This document shows, one piece after another, positions 13,327 through 25,481 of a DNA stretch of 64,000 nucleotides. Each line of letters opens with the position of its first letter. Within the stretch, counting starts at the first letter, position 1. The notes beneath the pieces are model-generated. The model ran no database searches and was not told the origin of the DNA. It saw nothing but the letters and a program-made list of their open reading frames with translations. The translations under genes and the position numbers were made by a program. Source of the DNA: Chamaea fasciata (lineage: Eukaryota; Chordata; Aves; Passeriformes; Sylviidae); contig JARCOQ010000005.1 of the NCBI GenBank assembly GCA_029207755.1, positions 58,291,414 through 58,355,413 of the forward strand. The letters run 5' to 3'.

Positions 13327-13350
13327 CTGCAAGGGAAAATAGCACAGTAA
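13327..13350 (-). other. BICD1: BICD1 intron 1 splice acceptor and polypyrimidine tract
   Basis: Read on the minus strand, the bases before the exon are a pyrimidine-rich run (attttcccttgcag) ending in CAG at 13329-13327. The reading frame resumes with an intact Ala codon, so intron 1 is phase 0. This fits a preceding exon ending in the Leu-Lys-Glu of the known family sequence. Confidence 0.9.
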
Positions 13351-15391
13351 AAACCTATTGAAGCCCTAGAGCAATGGCCAACAGTACCGAGCAGCTGCAC
13401 AGCCAGAAGGAATGGGATAGATGGGCAAATCCCAAGCTCTGAGCCACAAAACACTGTCCCAGCAGCTGAGGCCACCATCCCACTTAGTTAAAGTGAAGCA
13501 TCTTGAGGCTGCTCCTGTTTGCAGTCTAGGTTTATAGCCCCCATCCAGTCAACAGCCACTGAGATCAAGATGATCCCCTACTAACTGGCCATTAATTAGT
13601 GCCAGTGTTTAGTCCTCCTGCATGAGGCCAGCCCGTAAAATTCATCAGTTCCTTTCTTCTCCGGTTCCACAAAAAACCCGTGTGGTTTTCTTTTGGTTTA
13701 AAGAGAATAAATAGCTGACAAATCTTACTGAATTGCTTTCCATTCCCAACAACCTTTTCTTATAGGAGCTCATCTCCTGGTACGGAAAAAACATTCCTAT
13801 AATCTGGAAAAAAAAAAAATGAGCTGAGAACCAAGAAGTAGCCATCTACACCTCTGGGATGCTAAGCACAGAGTGCGTCAGCCCCTTCATTTCACTTATA
13901 CTCAGTGGGTTTTGCTTCTGTTGGATATTTAACCGTTTGAGAAGTGTTTAAATACAGAGGTAATTTCAGTGCTGGTCTTCTTGTTACTGGCTTACACTGA
14001 TCGATTTAGAAAGGCAGTATCTCTCAGTGACAATTTCTGATGTTATTTTTGACAGCTCTGAAGCAACCTGGAAGAAAGCAAAGTACAAGCCATGATGGCA
14101 GACATGGCAGAGATATCATTTAACTATGAAAAATGAGGGGAAACCCAGCAATAATATAATGATATAAAAATAATGCTATAAAATAACAGACACAAAAAGA
14201 AAATAAAAATAGCAATAAAATATAAAGTAAAATAAAAGCAAAACCTGATCTGAGTGTTATACCTTAAAAAAAAAAAGGCACTTGGTTGAAAATGACATGA
14301 CCTGATTGTGGAAAGAGACAAAAGAAGGCTTCTAATGTGAAAAATATTTAGCCTAACACAGGCAGAAGTTCTCTCATGTATCTTAAATCCTAATGAACAT
14401 ATCTGAAAGATCACAATTTTTATTTTTTTCTCCTAATACATGAGAGAAACTTAAGTCGTGGTAACATGCTATTTCAGTGAAAAATCATCCCTAACAGCCT
14501 CATTTCTACCCAGTTCTATAAAACCACAGCACACATTTGTACCCACTGTAAGCTGTGGCCTCCTTTGCCTTCCCATAGATAAGACTTGCCAAATTAAATC
14601 CATTGTTTTATTGCTGCTATTTGTAGCCTTTCAGAACACATTCTAAGCTTTACTGGCACTAGAATTGAGGCAGCCCCTTAGAAACTTCAAAGTAAAATTC
14701 TCTTCAAAAACTTCTCAGCTTTTAAGTCTACTTCACTTGGAGAATCCTGTGAACTCAGCATTAAAGGATTCTAAAAATATTCAATAATGTATTAACCCAG
14801 TTGTCTTCTCAAAAAGCTGTAAGTTACAGAAATAGCAAGCACCAGCAACTTGCCAAATAGGATTTTCCAAATAACAAGAAATTCAATGTAATGAAACTTA
14901 AGCACTGATATCTGTGAACCTAAGACAACTGCTTTGGGAACTCTGCTAATAAATTATCTTCCTCTACATACTTACATTCAATGGCTCACTCTTCCTAGTT
15001 TGAGACTGAGCAAAAAGCACCAGTCAAAGACCCTACAAGACAAATGTAAAGGCCACTTCTCCAGGGGTAAAATCAAAACATCATTACAGCGGGTAGGACT
15101 TGCAGGAATGGAGAAGCTCATAAATAAATGTTACCTGGAGCCCTCTTTACCAGAAAGCTACAGTACCCAGCAGTGACAGCCTTCCAGATGCATGCCAGGT
15201 TTTCCTTAACGTACTTTGGAGGTGCGTTTTTAGCATGTGTGATGTTTGAGAACAAGCTATGAATATAGATTTTGGGGAGGACAGTGGTAGCATAGCGGAA
15301 AATTCCTGTGTACTCCATGTTTCCTTGTACCTATGATTACAAAAAATATAGAAACTTTTTTTCCCTATGAAACCAAATTGAACTTTACTGT
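13351..15391. other. Unannotated intronic sequence beside the exon
   Basis: AT-rich sequence, including an A/T-dense block at 14140-14270. Nothing coding or repetitive was recognised. Confidence 0.55.
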
Positions 15392-15612
15392 ACCACAGAA
15401 TGGGTCAGGTTGGGAGGAATCACAGTAGGTCATCTGGTCCAACCTCCCTGCTCAAGCAGGGTCACCCCTGAGCACATGGCACAGGACTGCACCCTGACAG
15501 TTCTTGAACAGCTCCAGTGAGGGAGACTTCATAAACTGTGAGCAATCTGTCCCAGTGCTAAATCACCTGTATAGTAAAGAATTTCTTCCTCATTTCTTTG
15601 ATGGCCAAGTCC
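15392..15612 (-). mobile_element. CR1 LINE 3' fragment
   Basis: On the plus strand it starts ccacagaatgggtcagg, then carries catctggtccaacctccctg and ctcaagcagggtcacc, and later gtaaagaatttcttcctcat. These are, in order, the reverse complement of the CR1 3' UTR as found throughout bird genomes. The element is therefore sense on the minus strand, with its 3' end near 15392. It is about 220 bp, noncoding and clearly diverged. The 5' break near 15612 is approximate. Confidence 0.88.
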
Positions 15613-16488
15613 AACTCATCCATATCACAAATATTTAATTTCTTTCTAAAACTGCTATCAAGATGTTAAAAATTAGGGGAAGGAAAGCAAGCAAGCATAG
15701 TTCACTTTTGATATTGATGGCAATTACGCAGATCAATGCAACAAGGAGATGAACATGAAATGCCTTTTAATTACAAGCAAGCAAAAAGTTCTGCTTCTCT
15801 ATTTTATAGCCTGTACAGAACACCAAAAAGTTTAAACATTCCAAATATGTCCAGTTAAAGTCTTCCATGAGATCAATTTTAAATTAAACCACATATCAGT
15901 ACTTTTCAGCTGGCAGCCAAATATTTGTTGTATTTTGATTTTATGTTTTAATAATTTGCTTAATACATTTACTTGTCTAGAAAACCTTATAGCCTTGCTA
16001 CGACATGAAATATTTCAAGTAACTGTGCTCACACGAGAAGGTGATGACCTGGACCGCAAGTTAAACGAAGTTCACTTGCATTTTGGTCATGTGTTGGATA
16101 CAAACTGGTTCACTGAATAGATCTTGTAGTACTGTGTATCAGGAAATACCAGCCTGCCATGGAAGCCTGAGTGGAGAAACAGCTTTCCTGTGACATGACA
16201 CCAAGACAGAGGAAGAATTATGCAAAACCAAAGCAGATGTTCCCTGCATTCACCTTTGAATAAGATCTTGGTGTTTTCATAGAATTGTCCCAAATATTCT
16301 GAGTAGGTGCTGTACTACACTCTGAAGATGAATCAGTTAATTACCTCTGCTCTTTTCAGCATGGTGCTGCTTGGTGGGATTCCTCATTAAAACCATTAGA
16401 AATCACTGTTGGTCCCTTGCTGGCTCATAGTTTCCCTAATCACAGCGTGGGGCTTTCCTGACATCTTCCAGATTCAAATTTAGACTCA

Positions 16489-16510
16489 GAAGGGGCTGTG
16501 TAGCCCCTTC
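16489..16510. repeat. Perfect inverted repeat (9-bp stem, 4-base loop)
   Basis: Arms gaaggggct (16489-16497) and agccccttc (16502-16510) are exact reverse complements around the loop gtgt. There is no T-run after it and no surrounding gene, so this is a structural note and not a terminator. Confidence 0.85.
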
Positions 16511-16760
16511 AGGGCTTCTGTTTCCTTGAGAAACCCCCTCCCAGAGTAGGCACAACAGCTTAAATCAGCTACAAAGACAGAGGCAAGCTTACTGCTTCAA
16601 CAAAGACTGTCCTATCCTAACAGTCAGATTTCCACTTTACACTGGTCCCATCACTTCTCTCAAGATTTTGTTTGAATGGATGCTCTTGATTGAGTCAGAA
16701 GATACTTTTTCGTTTTACAAATTGGTCATAAAAGTCGAGTAACGAGATACCATTAAACAA

Positions 16761-16862
16761 ATGTATGTGTGTGTGTGTATATATACGTGTGTGTGTGTGT
16801 GTGTGTGTGGATATATATATATATGTGTGTGTATATATACACATATATATATATATATATAT
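16761..16862. repeat. Compound (TG)n/(TA)n microsatellite
   Basis: About 100 bases of alternating purine-pyrimidine dinucleotides: TG runs, TA runs, a long TG block around 16786-16809, then mixed ATATAT and GTGTGT ending in a TA block. Such arrays are usually length-polymorphic and can adopt Z-DNA or cruciform forms. Confidence 0.97.
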
Positions 16863-19169
16863 CTTGAAACCTCAGAATTGTGCAACACTACCATGGTTTT
16901 TCAAAGGCTTCTTAAAATTTGAGTTTTGAGAAAAACAAAATAGTGATAACTAATTGAGGTCATAATAAAGGATGACACAAGTGGGCGCACACAAGGAAGA
17001 GGTCAATTTGATCATGCAGAAAGGTGTAACTTTGGAGGAAAAACACATTTACTGTTGAACTCTAAGTAACCCCAGATAGAAATTTCAGTGTCAGAAGCAA
17101 ACAAGTAAGACAGAAATAATGCTGTGAACAAAATGGGCACAGATTTGCAAAGAAACAATAGAAAAATGACTGCTCCAAACATGTCATATTTATATGACAA
17201 ACACAAAGAGCAGTAGAAAGCTAATGTGCAATGACATAAAATGATGTCTAAAACAAAAATTATATTTAGCACTTCAAGAAAGGAAAAAGAGAAGCTAGAT
17301 TTCCAATTTAGGTGTAGAAAGCACCACACATCCAAAAGATCAGTTTAAAACATAAGTAAGCAATGAAGGCTGCTATTTCTGAATTTCACTTTTATTTCTA
17401 CAAATGACCTCCTGGGGCTGGGATTTTGAAATGCTTCACAGACATTCATTCTTTTACTCTGGAATGATAAATAAGCAATAAACACGACCTGACTGCTGCC
17501 AGGACAAGCAGGCAGCCTACCTTTATGGCTTTGACACTGAATGTAGTTTTTACTGATGCATAATGCAACAGCACTGAACTTGTTTGAATTATTACCTATT
17601 TAAGCTGTTAACATGCTGCAAAGCAGAGTGTATTATGTATTAGTTACCTCCACATTCATGGCACAAAAGCAGGGAAAAAACAGCCTGGATTATCCAAGAG
17701 GGTAGCATATTTCCTAGTCAAAAGTCAGTATGGAATCACAGATGGAAATTTTTGCTCTGGATGCTCAGGGTTAATGCCAGGAACAGGCCTTATTTTGTTG
17801 CACGACTTGAATGCCCATTTATCACTGAATATTCCTTTAGTCACTTGCAATTCTGTGTCTCTCAGATAAGGCTTTTTTTTTTAAGTTTACTATATATGGG
17901 GATATATTTTTTTTCAAAATTCATTGACAAAAGCTCAGGGTTCTTTGAAAATTTATACTGAGAAGCAATCAGTGGCAGACAGAGGTCTGTGAGAAATCTC
18001 CTCTAGGGAAAGCTGGAGCAGAGGAGCAGCATCTGAGCAGGGTCTGCTTCTTCCCTCAAACTCAGGTGGTACAAAACTTCTTCCTCCATGACTTGTGAAG
18101 TGGCACCAAATCTAAATCCAGTGTGTTTCTCAGCAGTGCAACAGCAAAAAGCACCCTTGCAGAGGTAACTGATGGGTTCTAGTCATATTATACCTGCTTT
18201 CTTAAAACTTTCCCAAGCTTTAGGCCTCTAAATTTTGTCATAATGTGGACTAAATCTTTATGCAGTTGTCATGACCTTCTCATGTTCATTTAAGGTGGCT
18301 GAGACAGGTCAATAGTTTCCTTTTGGAAGCCAATAACGAAGTGATTAAAGCCTTCAAATGCAAATACTTGGCATACTGCGATCAAAACACAGGCAGATGC
18401 ATGCTTAATGATGACAGAAGAAAACATTAATAGGCATTGTGTGGATAGTGCATGTGAGATGGACAGCACATGCAGGGAAGCAGATTGAAAACTCAAAAAC
18501 AGATTGAGAACACAGCCTGAATCAGCATGGGCTTACAGGCAAGAAAACTAGATCATGAACTTCTGGGTTGACAGGCTAGCTGAAAACAGCTGATTGTCTG
18601 ATTCCTCCTGCAAAGCGGGATACTGAACTCTTCTGCTGAGGCAGAAGATTGAGCATCTATCACATCACTAATTTAGCTTTCAGCTCAGAACACCAAACAA
18701 GATTTCTAGACTTAACCTGCTCCCCAGTCAAAAGGAATGAGACAATAGATCAAAATTCAATTGTACCTAACACTGGTAGTTTCCAAATTTCCAGACTCAA
18801 GATGATCAGTTTTATGCTCTATGGAACACAAGATGAATAGGATTTTTTGTGTGATTGAGTTTTATTTTCTTAATATAACAACATAACTTTTAGTTCATAC
18901 GCCCCATCTTGCAGAAAAAAGAAAAGGTTAAATGTTTTCCAATCAGTATGAAGCAAGCTAACAAACCAGGGGTTTATTTGTCCTCATAAAGCAGTCTGCC
19001 TTTTGAAAATAGTGGAAATTAAACTCCAAAGGACAGGGTTTTTTCAATTCATGCTTTGCTACAGATAATTGAGGAAGCTCAAGTTCCCATTTGAAAAGTG
19101 CAGAGGAGAGTATCTGCTGCTGAGCGAAAAGGATGTTAGAATAGATCCATTCATGATCTGAAATAAAAG

Positions 19170-19435
19170 GTACTACAGTTCCGACAGGACAAGAGGAAAT
19201 CGCCCCAAAGCTGTGCCAGGGGAAGTTCCGATTGAACATCAAGAATTTCTTCACTGAAAGGGTGCTCAGGCATTGGAACAGGCTGCCCAGGGAGGTTGGG
19301 GAGTCACCATCCCTGGAAGTGTTTAAGAAATGACTGGACATGGCACTCAGTGCTATGGTTTAGTTGACATGGTGGTGGTTGGTCAAAGCTTGGATTTTAC
19401 CTTAGATATTTTCTCCAACCCCTATGATTCTATAA
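19170..19435 (+). mobile_element. CR1 LINE 3' fragment
   Basis: Sense on the plus strand. Blocks in order are gacaagaggaaat, gctgtgccaggggaag, aatttcttcactgaaagggt, ggaacaggctgcccaggga, ccatccctggaagtgttta and, at the end, caacccctatgattctata. This is the standard order of the CR1 3' UTR with its terminal ATTCTATGA-like octamer. The fragment is about 265 bp with a 5' break near 19170. It is less diverged than the copy at 21885 and noncoding. Confidence 0.95.
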
Positions 19436-21884
19436 GCATGGTTCAGGCAACTGAGAAATCTACAAAGGATACTTGAAGAAGCTACCACCTAAAGGCAAAA
19501 AGCATTTAGCTTTATTTCCAAATTACTTAATTCAAGTCTCTTCAATAAAAATGCAAATGCTGTTGCATTGATAAAGTCACTAAAGTCAATATCTGCATAA
19601 GAGATTTCACTTGCAAAAGGGACTTGCAAGCCAAGGTGATGGAGGTTTTAGCTCTGCCAGAAATGCTAAGGAGATCAGATACATGGAAAACATAACTAAT
19701 CCTGAGTCTATTTACTGATGTAGAGCAGTAGGACAAATGTCAACAATTCATGGGCTTTTCCCCAAGGACAATTTCAGTAAAAGAGTGAACAACGCAGATG
19801 CTTCTGTTTGTTCTCAGTGGATCCCTTCAGTAGCTACAGTCCTCTTGAAATTCATATTTCAGATGCTAATCAACAAAGCCTTTAGAAAACACAGAGAAAT
19901 TTTTATTCAGCTCAGCTACAGACACAGCCATGCTTCTGCAGTCCCAGTACACATTGTGCTGATTTCCATCAATATATGTGAGGCCTCAGGCAAACACTCT
20001 GCCTTTTTATAAATAAGGAACAAAACCACTCCTAAATGTGATGGTTAGGAAATATTTATAGACAAGAAGAAAGCACAACCATGAAAATGATCATTCAGTG
20101 CCAATATCCATTGTTCATCTGCAATCCAGCAAAAGGGGGAGTGAATGAGAATTTCCATTTAATTGCCTTTAAAACTGCACTCTAGATGGGGATTTCAATT
20201 TCCCAGCCTTGAGCATTCCCTCCAGGCACAGAAAACACAAGAAGGGAGAAGCTTGTAACAAAGACCACCACTTATCTACAACAAAACAAATTAGTTTCAT
20301 GCTGGTAATTTTAAAGCAGCTCTGTTCAAAATTCCTATGGCAAATAATTAAATTATTTCAATAAATACAAAAATTCATATCTTGTTAATGAAACATAAGG
20401 TGGCTTCCAATTTTGCACAAATTACCATCACACCAACATCCAGCTATTACAAAATTTCAGTTAAAACCAATAGAAGCATTACCAGAACAAGCACGTAAGA
20501 CTGTAAGAGATTTTTTTTAAACAAAATGTGCCTGAATGCAGAGATGACACCAGCCTTCCATGAAGGCCCTATTACATTTGCACTGAGCACCAAAACGCCA
20601 TTTTTACAAAAACTTAGTTTTTCTTCTTTTCTAACTGTTTTTCTTCTTTTTTTCTAACTATGCAATGGCTGAAATAATTGCAATTCTATCTCCTGTGCTT
20701 GCTTAAATAAAGCAGTAGAGAGTTAATGCCAAAATCCAGTTCTTCAGGAGTTGCCAGCCAGCTGGAATTATTTCACATTAGCTCCTCATATGTAAACCCA
20801 TATTCCATAGTCAGAGCACATTTACAGAGCATTTTAGGAGTGATCTAAGCAAAGTCATGCTGGTAGTGAATAATAAAAACAACCCAGTTGCTGAGTGAAT
20901 CACCTGAAAGCTTTAAATTAGTGGAGTCTCACTTTATGAGGGCTTCTTGTTTCTCATATTTTGAAAGAAATTATATCCTTCTGCTGCAAAATGCTTAGCT
21001 ATATTTAAATATATCCTAGACGTCACAGAACATGTACTTTATTTAGATCCTTTTCTTTTAATATTTCTTACTGTTTTCTGTCAATTAAAAAGAAAATAAG
21101 GTCCCTTCCAAACTAAATAATTTTCTAAGTCTATTAAAAAAAACTAGATATCAAACCTGCCTTCTGAGTATAGGGTAAGTAGTGGTATTTTTGCTAAGCA
21201 GCAAAACCAAGGATTTGTTTCTCAAAGAACAGGAAGCTTCTATCACTGAATAAGAAAACAAGTAATATAGTTACCACCTTGTCTTCAAAGAACTGTAAAA
21301 TGTCAGTCTCAGGCAGAAGCTTATGCTCAGAAAAATTATTTGCCATTCGAACAAAATAAATTAGAAGCTACAATGGGTATTTCCACTCTCCACATTTTTA
21401 CAGAGGAGGACAAAAAGCCCTATCTCCTTTAAGGTACTTTTGAAGCCCACAGGAAGGTCTTAGACAATCAAAAGAGCACTATATTATCCTCGAAGTGACA
21501 TTTACAGGCAAGTATAAAAACCGCTCTGTTCTTCTTTGTGTTTCCCAAACTTTTTCAAAAAAGGTCCTTACAGTTGGCCTATTTCAGTGAGTCACCAAGT
21601 AGATGGGAAGAGAACTGACCCACAATCATGAACACCTAAAAAGGCTGATTTCTATATTTTTTTGTAAATGAAATTGAAGAATAAAAAGGGAGTACAAATT
21701 AGGGCCCAGTGCAACAAGCAGTCCTGGAAGAGAAGTCAGGAAAGCAAAGTGAATTTCAAGGGTATCTGAAAGGTTCCCTAGAGAAGAGAAGAAGGAACTG
21801 GGGGGAGGGGGGTTGTTCAGCACAAGTAGAATAGATTAAGAAAAGGGAGACCTACTTGCCTTCTGTTCTTGACTGATGGGAGAT
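19436..21884. other. Unannotated intronic sequence
   Basis: AT-rich, no exon recognised. It contains a short tandem pyrimidine duplication at 20617-20659, listed separately. Confidence 0.55.
20617..20659 (+). repeat. Tandem duplication of a pyrimidine-rich 20-mer
   Basis: The unit gtttttcttcttttctaact (20617-20636) is followed directly by a second copy with three extra T bases (20637-20659). It looks like a slippage duplication. Confidence 0.85.
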
Positions 21885-22170
21885 AGAATAGAGAGTCAGA
21901 CCCTTCTCAGCAGGGCACAGGAAAGGGGCAAGATACAAGGTCACAATCTGTAACCAAGGAAATTCAAATAAAACAAAGGAAAATCCACCCTGAGAGAGGC
22001 ATGGCAACAAAATAAGTGCCCAGAGTGGCTGTGTAACCTTCCATCCTTGGAGACTTTCAAACTCACCTAGGACAAGACCCTGAACAACACTTAACTCTGA
22101 ACTTTGGTCAGGTGATGGACAAGATCATCTTCAGGAGCCTGTTGCAAACTAAATTCTATTATGACTCAGG
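21885..22170 (+). mobile_element. Old CR1 LINE 3' fragment
   Basis: Sense on the plus strand. Recognisable ordered blocks are gagtcagacccttctcagca, a degraded lead-in, gtgcccagagtggctgtgta, ccttccatccttggagact, ttcaaactcacctaggacaa, atggacaagatcatcttcag and a final ttctattatgactcag. They parallel the CR1 3' UTR, including its terminal octamer, but with many substitutions and small indels, so the copy is older than that at 19170. Boundaries are approximate. Confidence 0.8.
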
Positions 22171-23372
22171 GAGCAGCTCTCTGTGCTGGAAGGACTGGTA
22201 GGCACTACACTTCTCGTGGACCATGCTGCTGAAAGAGCCATGACTCATGGTTGTCCATTTCCTCAGGTATCTTCAATACCAGCCTAAAATTGAAGATGAC
22301 CAAAAGCAAGACCACTGGTTTTACTGTAATAAGCAAATCTAATTATTTAAATGGAGCTACAGGGACATGAAGTTTTAATGCCGTGAGCACAAAGGGACCT
22401 GGAGTTTTACCTATTTGTGCCACCAGCACTCTCAACCAGTTTTATTGCAGCAGTCATACAAATCTGACCCTGAGAGCAAGGCTCAGTCTAAGCCAAAATC
22501 ACAGTAACAAGGTAAGATGAATCTTGGACCTATAGCAGTCAGGGCAGAAAAAGGTCCTCCAAAATAAGAATCCCATTAACAACAGCACTTAAAGAATACA
22601 TGTTTTCTGTATATCCTACTAAAGTAATCATGCTCATTAAATTTAAAGCCTTAATTTGCCTGGCTACACTTATACCCCTATTCTCTGCAGTTCTTTATGT
22701 AAATTGCCAGTAGAGCAGTTCTGACTATTCCATAGGTGACTAATAAGAATAAACTCTCTCCTTGTGATCACACGACTCATTTAATATCAGCATGTAAAAA
22801 CCACAGTTGTGCTTAGCAAGTACCTTGGACAATGGAATGCAGGGAAAGAGCTCTACATTCCAGTTCCTGGAGATGGAGTATAAATAAGCTGGCAGGAGGC
22901 ACACATTAACTTTTAGAACAATAATTTTTTAAACCAAATGTTTGAAAGGATAAAGGTTATCCAGAGATTTCAGGCATTTACAGAAAGTCCTAAAAATCTC
23001 TAAATAGAAGCACACCCTTCAGAACAAGAGGCCAAAATTACAGACCTCCACTTGGTTTCAAAGGAAGGTTTAGAGTGCTGCCAGCCACAGCCATGGGGAA
23101 CCTTAAGCTTCCATTGGCATTGATCAATGCAGTGCACACAGCTGTTTCACAGAATGCTCTTGCAGCTGAGTGCTCACTGCAGGTGCTGGATAAACTCATG
23201 CCTCCAGAGCAAGTGAGATTTTAAGGTATATGGTGGTACTGATAATCATGTTGCAGCAACAACAGCTTGACTACTCAACACCCCCAAAAAAGTGAGACTT
23301 GAAGAATGGGATTTCCATAAACTGTCTCACTGCAGTCCTCAAAGCACTTTAATTCATTTCGCATGGGCTATG

Positions 23373-23420
23373 AAAAAAACAAAACAAACCACCAAACAAA
23401 CACCCAATTCAAAAAAACCC
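23373..23420 (+). repeat. A/C-rich low-complexity tract
   Basis: A run dominated by aaac, caaacc and caaacaaac words, almost free of G and T on the plus strand. It is the first of several such tracts in the window. Confidence 0.8.
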
Positions 23421-24550
23421 TGCCCATTTATCCAACCAAAGCAGAGACAGTGATGAAAGGAGCTCTGTGTTCACTGCTGGGCAGAAGATCTGTTCAGGAG
23501 GAGTGAGGGACATGTCTGACACAGGAGGTTGCGTGAGAAGGTGGATGGCCTGGCACTCCTCCAAGCACTGCTGCATCCACACGTGTCTGTCTCAAGCCAT
23601 CCCAACGATAAATTGAAGAAGGCAGACCGTGCCCCATGCTGTGTATCTGTATACCTACGTGTCCAACTGCAGCAGGGCTCCAGACTGAGCCCATTTGTCA
23701 CCCCAACAGAAGCAAAAGGCAGTAGTCCAACAAAGATTTGGCTTTGCAAGCAAAAAATCTGCAACCCAAGCCAGGTGTCCAGCCACAGCTTTCCCAGTGC
23801 TTTTGCCCAAGGGCTCAGTTCTCCCTCCACTACTTGCCTTTTCCTGCATTGACACAGAGGAACTCAGGTGCAGAGATGGGATTTGAAAACCACACACAAA
23901 ACAATGAGACCAGGAATCAGAGGCAACATCCAGGGTTGCAGGCATATTTATAGGACGGACCTGTCTTAGCTCAACCAAAATCTTAAGTAATTCCCAGCCT
24001 TTTTCCCTGAAGGTGTCAAATACATAATACTGCCCGATGATGAAAACTCCCATTTGTGAAATTCATTGTCTCCCAGTAAGCAATTTGCAAAGGATAACAA
24101 GTTTAAGAGGATAATATGCTTATGCTTTGTCAGCAGCTTTATCTCAGGGTGACCTAACTTCCCAAATATAAGATAACTGCAAAAGCCTATGCAAATTGAG
24201 CATCCATGACTTATCTAGTTCTACTGGAAGAATAACCAGAGATTTCACTGGCTTCAATGAAGCCCAGATTTTACCCTTGGGTATTTATTTCTGGATGATA
24301 TACTGTATTCTGACTCCTGATCCACTGTATTTGCTCATGTGGAAGTTGCCAGCAAATTACAAACCGTTTAAACAAGGAATTTTGAAAATCAGCAAAACCT
24401 GTCACTCCGAGCTCTTTCAGTAACCATCTTATTTTCACAGAGGCTTTCAAACCACTTCACCAGCATCACCAGGACTTTCCCTCTAGAATCTTGCTTTCCA
24501 CAACAGCAGTTTTCCTGAAATGGGAAGTCTTTCCTCCCTTGACAGCCATC

Positions 24551-24804
24551 CACGGGAGTGCAGAGCAGAGGATCAGCAGCCCAGACAGGAGAACACCTCA
24601 GTCAGCAGCCAGCCAGGGAGGCAGTGCTTAGCTGGCTGGCTAAATCTGTCCCGGCGCCGGATGCAGGAGCTGTCCCTTTCTTTTCCAGAAGGGAAGCTTT
24701 CACACGCCTCTGACCTCGATACTTAGCAAACTGTCACAGAACGCATGGCAGCACGCGTTGATGGCCATTTGCACAATTGCAACAGGAGAATACAAGTATC
24801 AACG
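24551..24804. other. CpG-enriched patch inside AT-rich intron
   Basis: About 10 CpG dinucleotides fall in roughly 250 bases, including cccggcgccgg and cacgcgtt, whereas neighbouring sequence has almost none. No exon or repeat was recognised. It could be an intronic enhancer, a minor promoter or a relic of a GC-rich insertion. Confidence 0.45.
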
Positions 24805-25456
24805 CTTCCTGCAAATGAAGGTGCATGATTTCCTGCTTGTCTAAAGAGATTTAAAGCAAAACAATTAACATCAGGGCCAGTGAAGTACAGAAAAGCATTT
24901 ATACATGTCTGCACATGCGCTCACACACACAACAGGGAACAGCAGAACAGGGGCTAAAAGTCAGCAGTTATTTGCTACAGTATCACAGATGTGATTTCAT
25001 GTAAAAGAAAAGGAAGAACAAGCTGACCCAAAGATAAGGTGTTAAGATAATGAAGAACAGGAGCGGAGCCATAAAATATCCAGATAAAGACAACCGGGAA
25101 ATTCACTCTTCTGGAGGAATGAAATGAAATATGATGCACAATATCAAACCCACCAGGCACTCCTAATGCACAAAACTAGTTTGTCATAACCAGTCAGTAA
25201 GATGACATGCTAAGGACCTGATGTCCCCTGTCCCATATCACACAAATACTCCTGATGTGACCACCTGTGCACATATACATGTCGCAGTTCTTGAGAGTAA
25301 GAATATATAAGTATGAAAGGATAAAATCTGTAAAGAAAAAAGGAGCGCAGGTAGGTCGAAGGCAGACATCTGATTCATTCTGCAAAAATGTGTAGCATCA
25401 CCTACACATTCCATAAGGTCTCCAGAAGCACAAATAGTTTGCCTTACTTAGGATAC

Positions 25457-25481
25457 GACTTTTTTTAAATTTAAAAAAGTC
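25457..25481. repeat. AT-rich near-perfect palindrome
   Basis: GAC, seven T, AAA, TTT, six A, GTC: self-complementary over 24 of 25 bases with one extra T in the left arm. Short AT palindromes of this kind can arise by chance in AT-rich DNA. Confidence 0.85.

Larger units (their letters stand above)
15613..19169. other. Unannotated intronic sequence around the microsatellite
   Basis: Apart from the hairpin and the microsatellite listed separately, I see no exon, RNA gene or assignable repeat in this 3.5 kb. The 107-codon minus-strand ORF at 17012-17335 is low-complexity, hydrophobic and unlike any family I know. Confidence 0.55.

Noticed and set aside
12880..13350. Plus-strand ORF of 156 codons across the BICD1 exon
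   Set aside because: It is the antisense shadow of the BICD1 exon plus flanking intron, with no recognisable domain. The minus-strand frame carries the conserved protein and correct splice sites.
23471..24053. Overlapping ORFs of 66-132 codons as a possible exon or small gene
   Set aside because: Open frames occur on both strands at once, with no recognised domain.
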